Shown piece by piece: positions 41,231 to 50,700 of a stretch of DNA of 64,000 nt (position 1 is its first letter; the number at the start of each line of letters is the position of its first letter). This stretch comes from Salegentibacter sp. R32. GTDB taxonomy: Bacteria > Bacteroidota > Bacteroidia > Flavobacteriales > Flavobacteriaceae. The stretch lies in contig NZ_RXOM01000060.1 of the NCBI RefSeq assembly GCF_008692195.1, positions 62,001 through 126,000 of the forward strand, read 5' to 3'. Below the pieces are notes generated by a model that saw only the letters and a list, made by a program, of their open reading frames with translations, had not been told where the DNA came from and did not search any database. The position numbers and the translations under genes are program-made.

Positions 41231-41668
41231 ATGAAAAAACAATTTTATCAACTTTTTTTCGCACTAATTTTAATAGTTGCCGGGGCTTGTTCACCCACTC
41301 AGGACGATGAAATAGAATTTTCTGAACCTAATAAAGATATCACCGGAGCTTGGGAAATAAATCAGGTTCTCCGCAATGGTGAAGATATCACTAGCTTGGT
41401 AGATTTTACTCAATTTAGAATTCTCTTTCTAGAAGACGGTACTTATGATTTTGAAAACTATCTGCCATTTGTAGTAAAAGAGGCAGGAAACTGGTCTTTA
41501 GATGATAAAAAATTTGCATTTCAAATTAACTTTCAAAATAGTGAAGGTACTACTTCTGTAGAGTTTACCTATCCTATTGTAGAAGGGAAAAGACAATTAC
41601 AGTTGGTGTTAAGCCCAGGATGCAAACAAAACAAATACATATATACTTTAAATAGAGTCGAAGAATAA
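41231..41668 (+). CDS. Small lipocalin-like lipoprotein (DUF5004-like)
   Basis: A 145-residue lipoprotein with its lipobox at IVAGACS (Cys20). The mature part resembles the lipocalin-like DUF5004 fold: ITGAWEINQVLRNGEDITSLVDFTQFRILFLEDGTYDFEN, then GNWSLDDKKFAFQINF and a strand-rich end. I know this family only as a PUL accessory of unknown function; the name is from memory. It lies between the two DUF4961-like genes in unit 4, so the three probably act together at the cell surface, perhaps in glycan capture. Confidence 0.65.
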   Translation: MKKQFYQLFFALILIVAGACSPTQDDEIEFSEPNKDITGAWEINQVLRNGEDITSLVDFTQFRILFLEDGTYDFENYLPFVVKEAGNWSLDDKKFAFQINFQNSEGTTSVEFTYPIVEGKRQLQLVLSPGCKQNKYIYTLNRVEE

Positions 41669-41679
41669 AACAAAACATA

Positions 41680-42663
41680 ATGAAAATTTTAAAAAGACTC
41701 ACTCCTAAAATAATCTTCGGTTATTTATTAATGATAATCTTAATTGCCTCTTGTGTTTATTTAGATGGAATTGGGTATGAAGAAAATGTAACCGCCGGTG
41801 AAGAAACTATATTCACGATGGATGTTAGCATTCAATGTCAAGAAGAGGGATGTAATGGAGAAAGATTAATTATCTCTATACTAGTGCCTAATAGTTGGGA
41901 AACAGAAGAAAACACGACTGTAACTTATACCAGTTCTTTAGATGACGGAACCAGAAGTATGAGCTTGGTGCCAGAAAGTGTTTTGCCCTTAAGTGGTGGT
42001 GGAGCAACGTGGGAAGATCATTTAAAAAATACGTTTGGAGTAGGTCCTAATGTTTTAAATGATATGAAATGGGTCACTTTCCAAAGTGATCAGGTTTATA
42101 ATCTTAGTCAAAATGAAGAAGCCACTGCGGATGTAACAATTACTACAAAAGTGGGAGACAAAAATTTGAGAACAAAAATTGGCCTTTTTGTTAATAATTC
42201 TAATGATGGATTAGGAGAGGATGATAGAAGATGGAAAGTAGAATACACAGATTGTATTGAGGTAACCGGTGGAGAAGGTGTGTTAATTGATTATTGTGAG
42301 CTTCATTTCAACGCAGCACAACCTTTAGTAGCTACCAAGAATGATTTCATCACTTTCAAATTTCAAGGGAATATAGAAGATAATCCATTAGATGCTGTCA
42401 ACGAAGTTCACTTCTGCTCAACGGTGTATACAAGCTCAGGAAATTCATATGCCGTTTGTGATTTAATGGAAAATACTAAAATGATGCCTATAGAAAATTC
42501 AGCAGGTAATTATTCTATTACTATATGGCCTTTAGATTATTACGGGATTTCAGAAAATGAACAATTGGATTATATAGAATATACTTTTAAAGACGCTTCA
42601 GGTACTATAGAAATTACTGAGGATGAAGGCTCACCCTTCCTGTACTATTTTGATTGTAACTAA
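41680..42663 (+). CDS. DUF4961-like lipoprotein (second copy)
   Basis: A 327-residue lipoprotein with signal LLMIILIASCVYLDG (Cys25). Residues about 30-215 align with the 40252 product, sharing the lipobox context, the PNSW..EENTTVTYTSSLDDG strand pair, the FGVGPN segment, the KIGLFVNNSNDG strand and the W+V.Y.DC end. Instead of a T9SS tail it carries a C-terminal beta domain of about 110 residues (QPLVATKNDFITFKFQGNIEDNPLDAVNEVHF...). The pair looks like a tandem duplication interrupted by the lipocalin-like gene and followed by exchange of the C-terminal module. Function unknown; likely surface binding. Confidence 0.65.
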   Translation: MKILKRLTPKIIFGYLLMIILIASCVYLDGIGYEENVTAGEETIFTMDVSIQCQEEGCNGERLIISILVPNSWETEENTTVTYTSSLDDGTRSMSLVPESVLPLSGGGATWEDHLKNTFGVGPNVLNDMKWVTFQSDQVYNLSQNEEATADVTITTKVGDKNLRTKIGLFVNNSNDGLGEDDRRWKVEYTDCIEVTGGEGVLIDYCELHFNAAQPLVATKNDFITFKFQGNIEDNPLDAVNEVHFCSTVYTSSGNSYAVCDLMENTKMMPIENSAGNYSITIWPLDYYGISENEQLDYIEYTFKDASGTIEITEDEGSPFLYYFDCN

Positions 42664-42722
42664 TCTCATTCAAAAGAAAACCTAAAAAGTTCGATTAATA
42701 AATTAAATAAAAAGTGTTACTT

Positions 42723-45700
42723 ATGCACGATTCATATAAACGTAAAAAGTTAAAAATAACATCATTTTTACTTTTTGTAGGTTTACTCTGTTCGATTGCT
42801 TCAAAAGCTCAAAATACTAATCAAGAGTCTGATACTTTTTTAATAAAAGGATTGGTTATAGATGAATATAATAATCCTATTGAAAATGTAATCTTAAGAA
42901 ACAGTAGTAAAGATTCTATAACTTCTACAGGAGAAGAAGGAAGATTTGAATTTAGTTTAGAAGCAAATCAAGATATATACTTTTATCATTCCAACTATTA
43001 TATAGAAAAAATAGCGGTTACTTCTAAAAGTAGATTGAAAGACCTAAGAATAAGGTTAAAAGAAAGGTTCTTAAGGGAAGAAAATGAGTTAAATGTATTA
43101 TATGATAAAATTCAAAAAGATAACTATTTAGGTTCGGCTTCTACTGTATATACTAATGAGTTGACGACTACACTTCAGCAAACCTATGTGCATGCATTGC
43201 CCGGAAGATTAGCCGGTTTATATACTGAGCAGACCCGAGGGATAAGAGATCCGCAAACTCAAGCAAATACAGATCTTAATTTTTTCACAGGAGCTGGAAT
43301 ACCTTTACCGGGAGAACGGAATATAGCAGCAGATAACACCCAATTTAATTTAAATCTAAGGGGGCAAAATCCGGTAGTGGTGATTGATGGAGTGCAACGG
43401 GATTTATCCTCTATAGATCCTCAAAATATAGAATCTATTTCTGTTCAAAAAGATGCTTTATCAAGTATTTTGTTAGGTATGCGCAGTTCTAGAGGAATGC
43501 TTTTAGTGACTACCAAAGAGCCCGATTCCAAAGGTTTTAGATTATCTTTCACACAAGAAACCGGTATGCAGCAATCATTGGATTTACCCAATCCTTTACC
43601 GGCTTATCAGTACGCTTATCTTCTAAATGAAGGCTTGCAACGCAATGGAATTTCAGCACTTTATTCCCAATCAGATTTTAATAAATATAAAGATGGTTCT
43701 AGTCCCTATACCCATCCAGATGTAAACTGGTATGACCAAACGTTAAAAAGTTCAGCTCCCATGTCTATTTATAATTTGAATGTAAATGGAGGGAATGAAA
43801 TTGCCCGGTATTTTTTAAGTTTAGGTTATTATACCCAAGAAGGCTTTTTTAAATCTACTGATTTAAATGATTATGAAACCAATCAGAAATTAGATAGATA
43901 TCTGGTAACTACAAAAATAGATGTAGATGTTACTGAAGAGTTTAAAGTAGGCTTAAGTTTATTTGGTAGAGTAGAAGAAGGAAATCAACCTGGTGCTACA
44001 ACGAATAATATCCTTTCTACAATTTATAATACCCCTAACAATGCTTATCCGGTTTTTAATCCTGATGGATCGTATGGAGGTAGTCGTCCTTTTTCTAGAA
44101 ATATTTGGGCAATGGTTACTAACTCAGGCTATATTGAAGATACCAAAAAGGATGTTTTAGCTACTTTAAATTTAGATTACGACTTCAATAAGTTTATTGA
44201 AGGACTTAGCTTTAAAGCGCTATCAACTATTTCAGTACAAAATAGAAGTGCGGTAAGCAGAGTGAAACAAAATGGAGTTTACGACTTTTCCTACAATGAA
44301 GATGGCTCAGATTCTTATTCTACTTATGGTACCGTCGCTGCCCAAACCAATAATTTTATTTCTGTAGGAGATTCTAGGTATTGGTATGGTCAGTTAGCTT
44401 TAAATTATGAAAAAACCTTTAATGAGCTTCATAATTTTGAAGCTAAAATTCTTGGCGACCAATATGTAGTCACTACCAACTATGATTTACCAAACCGACC
44501 AGCAGATATTGCAGGTAGTGTAAAATATGATTATAATAATAAATATTTTGCTGAAGCAGCCATCAATAGAAGTTATTATAATGGCTACCGTTCAGGCCAA
44601 CAGTGGGGAACCTTCTACGCTTTTGGTCTAGGTTGGGATATTGCCAAAGAAAGCTTTCTAGATAATGTTTCTTGGTTAAATAAATTAAAACTTAGGGCAG
44701 TATATGGAAAAACAGGAAATGGTATTGATAATGCCGGATATTATAACTGGAGACAAAGCTTTTCTTCCACTGGTATTTTTAATGAAAATGCCTATCAGCA
44801 AGGGTATTCGGGTTCAACGAACCAAGCAGTTATCGAAAATGATCCCGAATTCGGAATTTATAATCCTAATATTTCTTGGGAAAAAGCAGATAAGCTAAAT
44901 GTAGGAGTTGACGTAGATTTATTTAATAATCACTTGAATATAACTGCCGATTATTATTACGATCAATATTATGATTTACTACAAGTTCGCGGGAGAAATA
45001 TAGAATTATTAGGATACAGGTATTCTCCTGAAAATATAGGGGAAAACTTACAGAAGGGTGCAGAAATTTCATTCACTTATCAAAATAATATAGGAGATTT
45101 CAACTACTTTGTAACAGGTAACTGGTCACAACAAGCTTCTGAAATTACTTTTATGGACGAACAGTACCGGCCGTACGAGTATAATAAAAGAACCGGAAAT
45201 CCTGTCAATACAATTTATGGTTATATAGCAGATGGTTTTTATGAGACGCCGGAAGAGATAGAGCAAAGTGCTACTATCAGCAGTTCAAGTTTACAGCCTG
45301 GAGATATAAAATACAAAGATTTAAATGGTGATGGGGTTATTAATGACTTTGATGTCACTGCTATTGGAAATACCGACCCCTTAACTTTTTACGGAATTAA
45401 TGCGGGTTTCTATTATAAAGGCTTTGATTTTAATGTACTCTTACAGGGAGTCTATAATCGTGATATTTATTATAACAGTGATATTTTACAGGCAGGCTTT
45501 ATTGATACCAATCAAAGTTACGGTCAAGCTTACGCCCCCATTTTTGAAAGATGGATTCCAGAAAATGCTGATAATGCAGCTTATCCCGGGTTAACTCCAG
45601 GCATCAACGCCTTCTTCAATCCATCTCCTAACTTCTCAAACAGTTCAAGTTTATTTGTGTATTCGGGAGATTACTTTAGAGTTAAAAACATCACCTTAGG

Positions 45701-45878
45701 TTATACTTTTCCCAATGAAGTTACAAAGGCTTTAGGAGGAATCCAATTACGGGTATTTGCCCATGGTACTAATATTTTTACCGCTTCTTCATTCGATCTA
45801 GGCGATCCGGAAGTCATTAGTTTTACCAGTTACCCCAATCAACGGGTAATTAGTGGAGGCTTAAATCTTAAGTTTTAA
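42723..45878 (+). CDS. SusC/RagA TonB-linked outer-membrane glycan transporter (first, divergent)
   Basis: A 1051-residue receptor; I choose the ATG at 42723 over an in-frame GTG at 42714. The signal peptide ends near SKAQ. A carboxypeptidase-regulatory-like domain (about 40-115; IKGLVIDEYNNPIENVILRNSS) is followed by a SusC plug (LPGRLAGLYTEQTRG, LNLRGQNPVVVIDGVQRDLSSIDPQNIESISVQKDALSSILLGMRSSRGMLLVTTK) and a barrel ending in SGGLNLKF. The TonB-box region is unlike the standard EVVVVGYG; it reads ENELNVLYDKI. It is followed after 12 bases by a SusD gene and then by a second SusC. Confidence 0.93.
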   Translation: MHDSYKRKKLKITSFLLFVGLLCSIASKAQNTNQESDTFLIKGLVIDEYNNPIENVILRNSSKDSITSTGEEGRFEFSLEANQDIYFYHSNYYIEKIAVTSKSRLKDLRIRLKERFLREENELNVLYDKIQKDNYLGSASTVYTNELTTTLQQTYVHALPGRLAGLYTEQTRGIRDPQTQANTDLNFFTGAGIPLPGERNIAADNTQFNLNLRGQNPVVVIDGVQRDLSSIDPQNIESISVQKDALSSILLGMRSSRGMLLVTTKEPDSKGFRLSFTQETGMQQSLDLPNPLPAYQYAYLLNEGLQRNGISALYSQSDFNKYKDGSSPYTHPDVNWYDQTLKSSAPMSIYNLNVNGGNEIARYFLSLGYYTQEGFFKSTDLNDYETNQKLDRYLVTTKIDVDVTEEFKVGLSLFGRVEEGNQPGATTNNILSTIYNTPNNAYPVFNPDGSYGGSRPFSRNIWAMVTNSGYIEDTKKDVLATLNLDYDFNKFIEGLSFKALSTISVQNRSAVSRVKQNGVYDFSYNEDGSDSYSTYGTVAAQTNNFISVGDSRYWYGQLALNYEKTFNELHNFEAKILGDQYVVTTNYDLPNRPADIAGSVKYDYNNKYFAEAAINRSYYNGYRSGQQWGTFYAFGLGWDIAKESFLDNVSWLNKLKLRAVYGKTGNGIDNAGYYNWRQSFSSTGIFNENAYQQGYSGSTNQAVIENDPEFGIYNPNISWEKADKLNVGVDVDLFNNHLNITADYYYDQYYDLLQVRGRNIELLGYRYSPENIGENLQKGAEISFTYQNNIGDFNYFVTGNWSQQASEITFMDEQYRPYEYNKRTGNPVNTIYGYIADGFYETPEEIEQSATISSSSLQPGDIKYKDLNGDGVINDFDVTAIGNTDPLTFYGINAGFYYKGFDFNVLLQGVYNRDIYYNSDILQAGFIDTNQSYGQAYAPIFERWIPENADNAAYPGLTPGINAFFNPSPNFSNSSSLFVYSGDYFRVKNITLGYTFPNEVTKALGGIQLRVFAHGTNIFTASSFDLGDPEVISFTSYPNQRVISGGLNLKF

Positions 45879-45890
45879 AATTTTAGAATT

Positions 45891-47609
45891 ATGAAAAAAT
45901 CCATATATATCACATTAGCGTTCTCAACACTTGTTTTATTTGCCTGTAGTAGTGATTATGAAGAAGTCCCTGTGGAGCAATTTACAGAAGAATTCGTTTT
46001 TTCTGAAACAGATTCAATTGGGGAAAAAGCAAAAGAATTTTTGAATGGTATTTATTCTACCATGCAAAATGGTCATAATCGAGTAGGAGATGATTATTTA
46101 GATTCAGCTACCGACGATGCCGTTTCTTCAGCATTAGCTCAGACCAATGTTTTTAATCTTGCCCAAGGTAATTATTCTTCCATGGAAAGAATTGAAGCAG
46201 ATATGATGTGGGGAAGGTATTATGATGCATTTAGAAGAGTAAATATTTTTCAAAATAATATAGACCGCGTACCCTTAAGGCTAACCTTTAATGGTGGCGA
46301 GCCCATGAATCGTGCTTGGAAAGCTGAAGCAAGATTTATAAGGGCTTATCACTATTTTAATCTTCTAAAACGTTATGGAGGGGTTCCAATTGTACCAGAA
46401 GAAGCTCTAAACTTAGAAGATAATGTACAATTCCCAAGAAATACTTTTTCAGAATGTGTAGAATATATTGTAGGGGAGTTAGACGCTATACAAGATAGTT
46501 TAAGAATAAGACCTATACCCAACCCCCAAGCGAATGCCCACGTTGTAAATAAAGGAGCTGCTTTAGCTTTAAAATCAAGGGTTTTACTTTATGCAGCGAG
46601 TCCATTGTTTAATGAAGGTAACATAGATCCTGGTAATGAACTAACAGGATATGCTACCGGTAATGCAGAACGTTGGAGAAGAGCTTCAGAGGCTGCTAGG
46701 GATTTTATCAATACTATGCCCTATTATTCATTAACATCAGATTATCGCGATGTATTTATTACCGAAGGAAATTCAGAATTAATTTTCTTTAGACAAGGAG
46801 GTCGAAACCAAAGTATTGAGGATAAAAACGGTCCTGTAGGCTATCCAACCCCCAATGATGCCGATGGAAGAACAAGCCCTTCACAAAATCTAGTTGATGC
46901 TTTTCCTATGTTGGATGGTAAAACTATAGACGACCCAACTTCTGTGTATTCCTACGATTTTAATAATCAATATGCCAATCGGGATCCACGATTAGAATAT
47001 ACTGTCTTGCATGATGAATCTCAATGGTTAAACGAAGAAGTGGAAACCTATGTTGGAGGAAAAGACAACCCAAATACAGCTATTCAAAAAACAAAAACCA
47101 GCTATTACATGCGTAAGTTCATGGGCAAGTTTGAAAATCAAGACGATTACCAAGACGTAAGGCACGATTGGATTATGTTTCGCTATGCAGAAATCCTACT
47201 GAATTTTGCAGAGGCCGAAAATGAATTTTCCGGTCCCACGAATGAAGTATATCAAGTTTTATTTCAATTAAGGGAAAGAGCAGGAATAGAATCTGGAGAC
47301 GATAATAGATATGGCTTATCTGCAGGAATGAGCAAAGAAGAAATGCGTGAAGTTATCCATAATGAAAGAAGGATAGAAATGGCTTTTGAAGAACAACGTT
47401 ATTGGGACATTAGACGATGGAAAAAGGCTAACGAAATTTATACTCAACCCGTATACGGTTTAGAAATTACAGAGGCTGGAGGAGTTAAAAATTACAATTT
47501 AACTACTGTAAGACCACCAGCTACATTTGATGAAAATAGGTATTTATATCCTATACCTTATTCTGAAGTTGTTAAAAACAGTAATATGGTACAAAACCCA
47601 GGTTGGTAA
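45891..47609 (+). CDS. SusD/RagB family glycan-binding lipoprotein (second)
   Basis: A 572-residue lipoprotein with lipobox LVLFACS (Cys19). SusD motifs match the family: AWKAEARFIRAYHYFNLLKRYGGVPIV, ALALKSRVLLYAASPLFNEG, FRYAEILLNFAEAENEF, RERAGIESGDDNRYG and NERRIEMAFEEQRYWDIRRWKKANE, ending YPIPYSEVVKNSNMVQNPGW. It lies between two SusC genes (12 bases after the first, 34 before the second), so it could partner either one. By usual SusC-then-SusD order the upstream SusC is the likelier partner. Confidence 0.95.
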   Translation: MKKSIYITLAFSTLVLFACSSDYEEVPVEQFTEEFVFSETDSIGEKAKEFLNGIYSTMQNGHNRVGDDYLDSATDDAVSSALAQTNVFNLAQGNYSSMERIEADMMWGRYYDAFRRVNIFQNNIDRVPLRLTFNGGEPMNRAWKAEARFIRAYHYFNLLKRYGGVPIVPEEALNLEDNVQFPRNTFSECVEYIVGELDAIQDSLRIRPIPNPQANAHVVNKGAALALKSRVLLYAASPLFNEGNIDPGNELTGYATGNAERWRRASEAARDFINTMPYYSLTSDYRDVFITEGNSELIFFRQGGRNQSIEDKNGPVGYPTPNDADGRTSPSQNLVDAFPMLDGKTIDDPTSVYSYDFNNQYANRDPRLEYTVLHDESQWLNEEVETYVGGKDNPNTAIQKTKTSYYMRKFMGKFENQDDYQDVRHDWIMFRYAEILLNFAEAENEFSGPTNEVYQVLFQLRERAGIESGDDNRYGLSAGMSKEEMREVIHNERRIEMAFEEQRYWDIRRWKKANEIYTQPVYGLEITEAGGVKNYNLTTVRPPATFDENRYLYPIPYSEVVKNSNMVQNPGW

Positions 47610-47643
47610 ATAAAATTGGTTTAAAAGATTTTAGATAATAGTT

Positions 47644-50600
47644 ATGAAGAATATTATAATATTAATACTGTTAATCCCGGTTATTTCATTTGCTCAACGC
47701 TCAGAGATTTCAGGTAAAGTAAACTCCTCAGATGGAGAAGTCTTATTTGGGGTAAATATTCTTGTAAAGGGTGAATCTAGAGGTACGCTTACCAATGAGT
47801 TTGGAGAGTTCAGTATCAATGTCGCTCCACAAGATACCTTAATGTTTTCTTATGTAGGTTATGTGACGGAGAATATAGTGGTAGGAGATAGAGACTTTTT
47901 AAATGTCACCATGTCACTCGATCAAGGATCTTTAGATGAAGTAATTGTAGTAGGTTACGGAGAAACTAAACGTATTACCAACACCGGATCGGTAAGTTCT
48001 ATTAAAGCAGAAGAAATAAAATACGTTCCTACAGCGAGTGTACAAAATGCTTTAACAGGTAGATTGCCGGGTTTCTTTAGTCAACAAAGATCTGGACAGC
48101 CCGGACGTGATGGAGCAGATTTTTTTATTCGTGGAGTAAGCTCTTTAAATGGAGCAGGTAATAGACCTTTGATTATTGTAGATGATATAGAATATTCATA
48201 CGAGCAATTGCAGCAAATTAATGTGAATGAAATTGAAAGTATTTCTATCTTAAAAGATGCTTCTACAACCGCTATTTATGGAATAAAAGGAGCCAATGGA
48301 GTATTGGTTATTAAAACTAAAAGAGGAAAAATAGGAAGACCAAAAGTAAATGCAAGAATAGAATCTGGGATTCAAACCCCTATTAGAAAACCAGATTTTT
48401 TACAATCCTACCAAACTGCTTTATTGGTAAATGAAGCGAGAGCTAATGATGGATTACAGCCGATGTTTACCGATGAAGATTTAGAGCATTTTAGAACCGG
48501 TGATGACCCTTATGGACACCCAGATGTAGATTGGTACGATAGAATTTTTAAAGATATAGCATACCAGCATAATGCCAATATAGATATCTCTGGAGGAACG
48601 GAAAAATTAAAATATTTTGTTTCTGGAGGGGCTTTTTCTCAAAACGGTTTAGTAAGGGACTTTTCTAGTCAAAACTCAGATATTAATAATAACTATTTTT
48701 ATAGAAGATTTAATTACCGTGCCAACTTAGATTATGATGTTACCGAATCTACTTCCTTACGATTAGATGTTACTTCAAGATTCGGGAATATCAATCAACC
48801 TCACAACAAAAATGTAGTATCAGAGATTTACGATTGGACTAAAATTCATCCCTATTCATCACCATTTTTGAATCCAAATGGTTCATATTCATATGCTTAT
48901 GATACTCAAGATAATTTAGCTACCATTAATGCAAGGCTTGCCAATGGAGGTTACGATAGGATTAAAAGAACAGACTCTAATATTTTAATAGGTGCAGAGC
49001 AAGATTTTAGTTCTTTAGTAGAGGGACTTTCAGCAACATTAAGAATTGCTTATTCCAGTATAGACGAAACACAGAGAAGTGTGGTAAGGGAAACTTTTCC
49101 AACTTACCACTATAACCCAGATAATGATACCTATACCATAGATCCAAGAGGTAATTATGCATACGGTCAATATAATGTTCAAGGTGGACAAAATGTTTCT
49201 AGCCAAAACTTAAATATCCAAGGTTTTATTAATTACGATAAAGAGTTCAATGAAGATCATTCCATTAGCACTATGCTGTTGTATAATAGACAGAGTAGTT
49301 CTTTCTTATCAAATGTTCCCTCAAAATTTAAAGGATATACCGCTAAAGTTAATTACAATTATAAAGACAAATGGATATTAGATGTCAACGCTGCTTATAA
49401 TGGTACCGATAGGTTTGAATCTGATGACCGCTTTGGTTTATTTCCGGCAGTAGGTTTAGGATATAGCATTTCAGAAGAAAAATTCTTTAAGGATACTTTT
49501 TCAGATATACAATTACTAAAATTAAGAGCTTCCTACGGAGTCGTAGGTTCAGATGTGACTCCGGGTAACCAATATTTATATCAACAAGTTTATCAAGAAG
49601 GCGGAGGTTATTACTTCGGATATGCAGGTTACCCTACTGTTTACGAAGGAGCACTGGGAAATAATAATGTTACTTGGGAAAAAGCGAGAAAATTTGATGT
49701 GGGGATAGATTTAAATATGTTAGACAATAAGCTTTCCCTTACCTTAGATTATTTTTATGATTACAGATATGATCAATTAGTTACTCGTCAGGATATTCCT
49801 AATATTTTAGGGGTAGATATATCACCTAATAATATTGCAGAGACAGAGAACAAAGGTTTCGATGGACAGATTTCTTACCAAACTAAAATTTTTGATGAAG
49901 TCCAATTCAACTCTAACTTAGTATTTTCTTACGCAAAAAATAAAATCCTTTATCAAGCGGAAGCCCAAAAAGCTTATCCTTATCTGCAAAGTACAGGTCA
50001 TCCTATTGGTCAACCATTTGGTTATACTTATATTGGTTTTTATAGCGAAGAAGATATAGCCAACAACAGTGACAATAATCCTGAAAACGATGTCCCTGTT
50101 CCATTAACAGATATTCCGGTACAAGCGGGAGACTTAAAATATAAAGATTTAAACGGAGACGGGGTAATCAATAATTTTGATAGAGGTCCCATTGGTAAAC
50201 CAAATTTACCAACCACCACGTATGGTCTTTCCTTGGGCTTAAATTATAAAGGATTTAGTGCCAAAGTATTGTTTCAAGGAGCTTTCGACTACAGTTTTAG
50301 TGTCGTAGGAAAGGGAATTGAACCATTTCAAAGTCAATTTCAACCCATTCACTTAAGTCGATGGACACCTGAAACTGCAGATACCGCAGAATTCCCAAGA
50401 CTAACTACTAACCCTAATACCGTCAACAGTCCTTCCACCTATATGTCAGATTTCTGGCTGGTAGATGCTTGGTACATCAGGTTAAAAACGGTCGATGTTT
50501 CTTATCAATTACCAGAAAGATGGTTGCCATTCGATATCAACAGCGGAAGAATTTACATTAATGCTTTCAACTTGGTTACGTGGACAAGCTACGACAAATA

Positions 50601-50691
50601 CCAACAAGACCCGGAGATTAACACCAACACCGCCGGTGATGCATATTTAAACCAAAGAGTGGTAAATTTAGGATTACAAGTAGGATTTTAA
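47644..50691 (+). CDS. SusC/RagA TonB-linked outer-membrane glycan transporter (second)
   Basis: A 1015-residue receptor with signal peptide 1-17 (ISFAQ). The carboxypeptidase-like domain (about 20-95; ISGKVNSSDGEVLFGVNILVKGESRGTLTNEFGEF) leads into the TonB box DEVIVVGYGETKR. The plug has ALTGRLPGFF, FFIRGVSSLNGAGNRPLIIVDDIEYSYEQLQQINVNEIESISILKDASTTAIYGIKGANGVLVIKTKRG. The barrel ends RVVNLGLQVGF. It is followed after nine bases by a GH92 gene. With no SusD directly behind it, its lid may be the SusD at 45891 or the leading SusD at 38451. Confidence 0.96.
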   Translation: MKNIIILILLIPVISFAQRSEISGKVNSSDGEVLFGVNILVKGESRGTLTNEFGEFSINVAPQDTLMFSYVGYVTENIVVGDRDFLNVTMSLDQGSLDEVIVVGYGETKRITNTGSVSSIKAEEIKYVPTASVQNALTGRLPGFFSQQRSGQPGRDGADFFIRGVSSLNGAGNRPLIIVDDIEYSYEQLQQINVNEIESISILKDASTTAIYGIKGANGVLVIKTKRGKIGRPKVNARIESGIQTPIRKPDFLQSYQTALLVNEARANDGLQPMFTDEDLEHFRTGDDPYGHPDVDWYDRIFKDIAYQHNANIDISGGTEKLKYFVSGGAFSQNGLVRDFSSQNSDINNNYFYRRFNYRANLDYDVTESTSLRLDVTSRFGNINQPHNKNVVSEIYDWTKIHPYSSPFLNPNGSYSYAYDTQDNLATINARLANGGYDRIKRTDSNILIGAEQDFSSLVEGLSATLRIAYSSIDETQRSVVRETFPTYHYNPDNDTYTIDPRGNYAYGQYNVQGGQNVSSQNLNIQGFINYDKEFNEDHSISTMLLYNRQSSSFLSNVPSKFKGYTAKVNYNYKDKWILDVNAAYNGTDRFESDDRFGLFPAVGLGYSISEEKFFKDTFSDIQLLKLRASYGVVGSDVTPGNQYLYQQVYQEGGGYYFGYAGYPTVYEGALGNNNVTWEKARKFDVGIDLNMLDNKLSLTLDYFYDYRYDQLVTRQDIPNILGVDISPNNIAETENKGFDGQISYQTKIFDEVQFNSNLVFSYAKNKILYQAEAQKAYPYLQSTGHPIGQPFGYTYIGFYSEEDIANNSDNNPENDVPVPLTDIPVQAGDLKYKDLNGDGVINNFDRGPIGKPNLPTTTYGLSLGLNYKGFSAKVLFQGAFDYSFSVVGKGIEPFQSQFQPIHLSRWTPETADTAEFPRLTTNPNTVNSPSTYMSDFWLVDAWYIRLKTVDVSYQLPERWLPFDINSGRIYINAFNLVTWTSYDKYQQDPEINTNTAGDAYLNQRVVNLGLQVGF

Positions 50692-50700
50692 AAAATAATC

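Noticed and set aside
46365-46376. CTAAAACGTTAT inside the second SusD gene, matching the operator half-site
   Set aside because: It encodes the conserved LLKRYGG segment of SusD, is imperfect on the right arm, and is not near a promoter.
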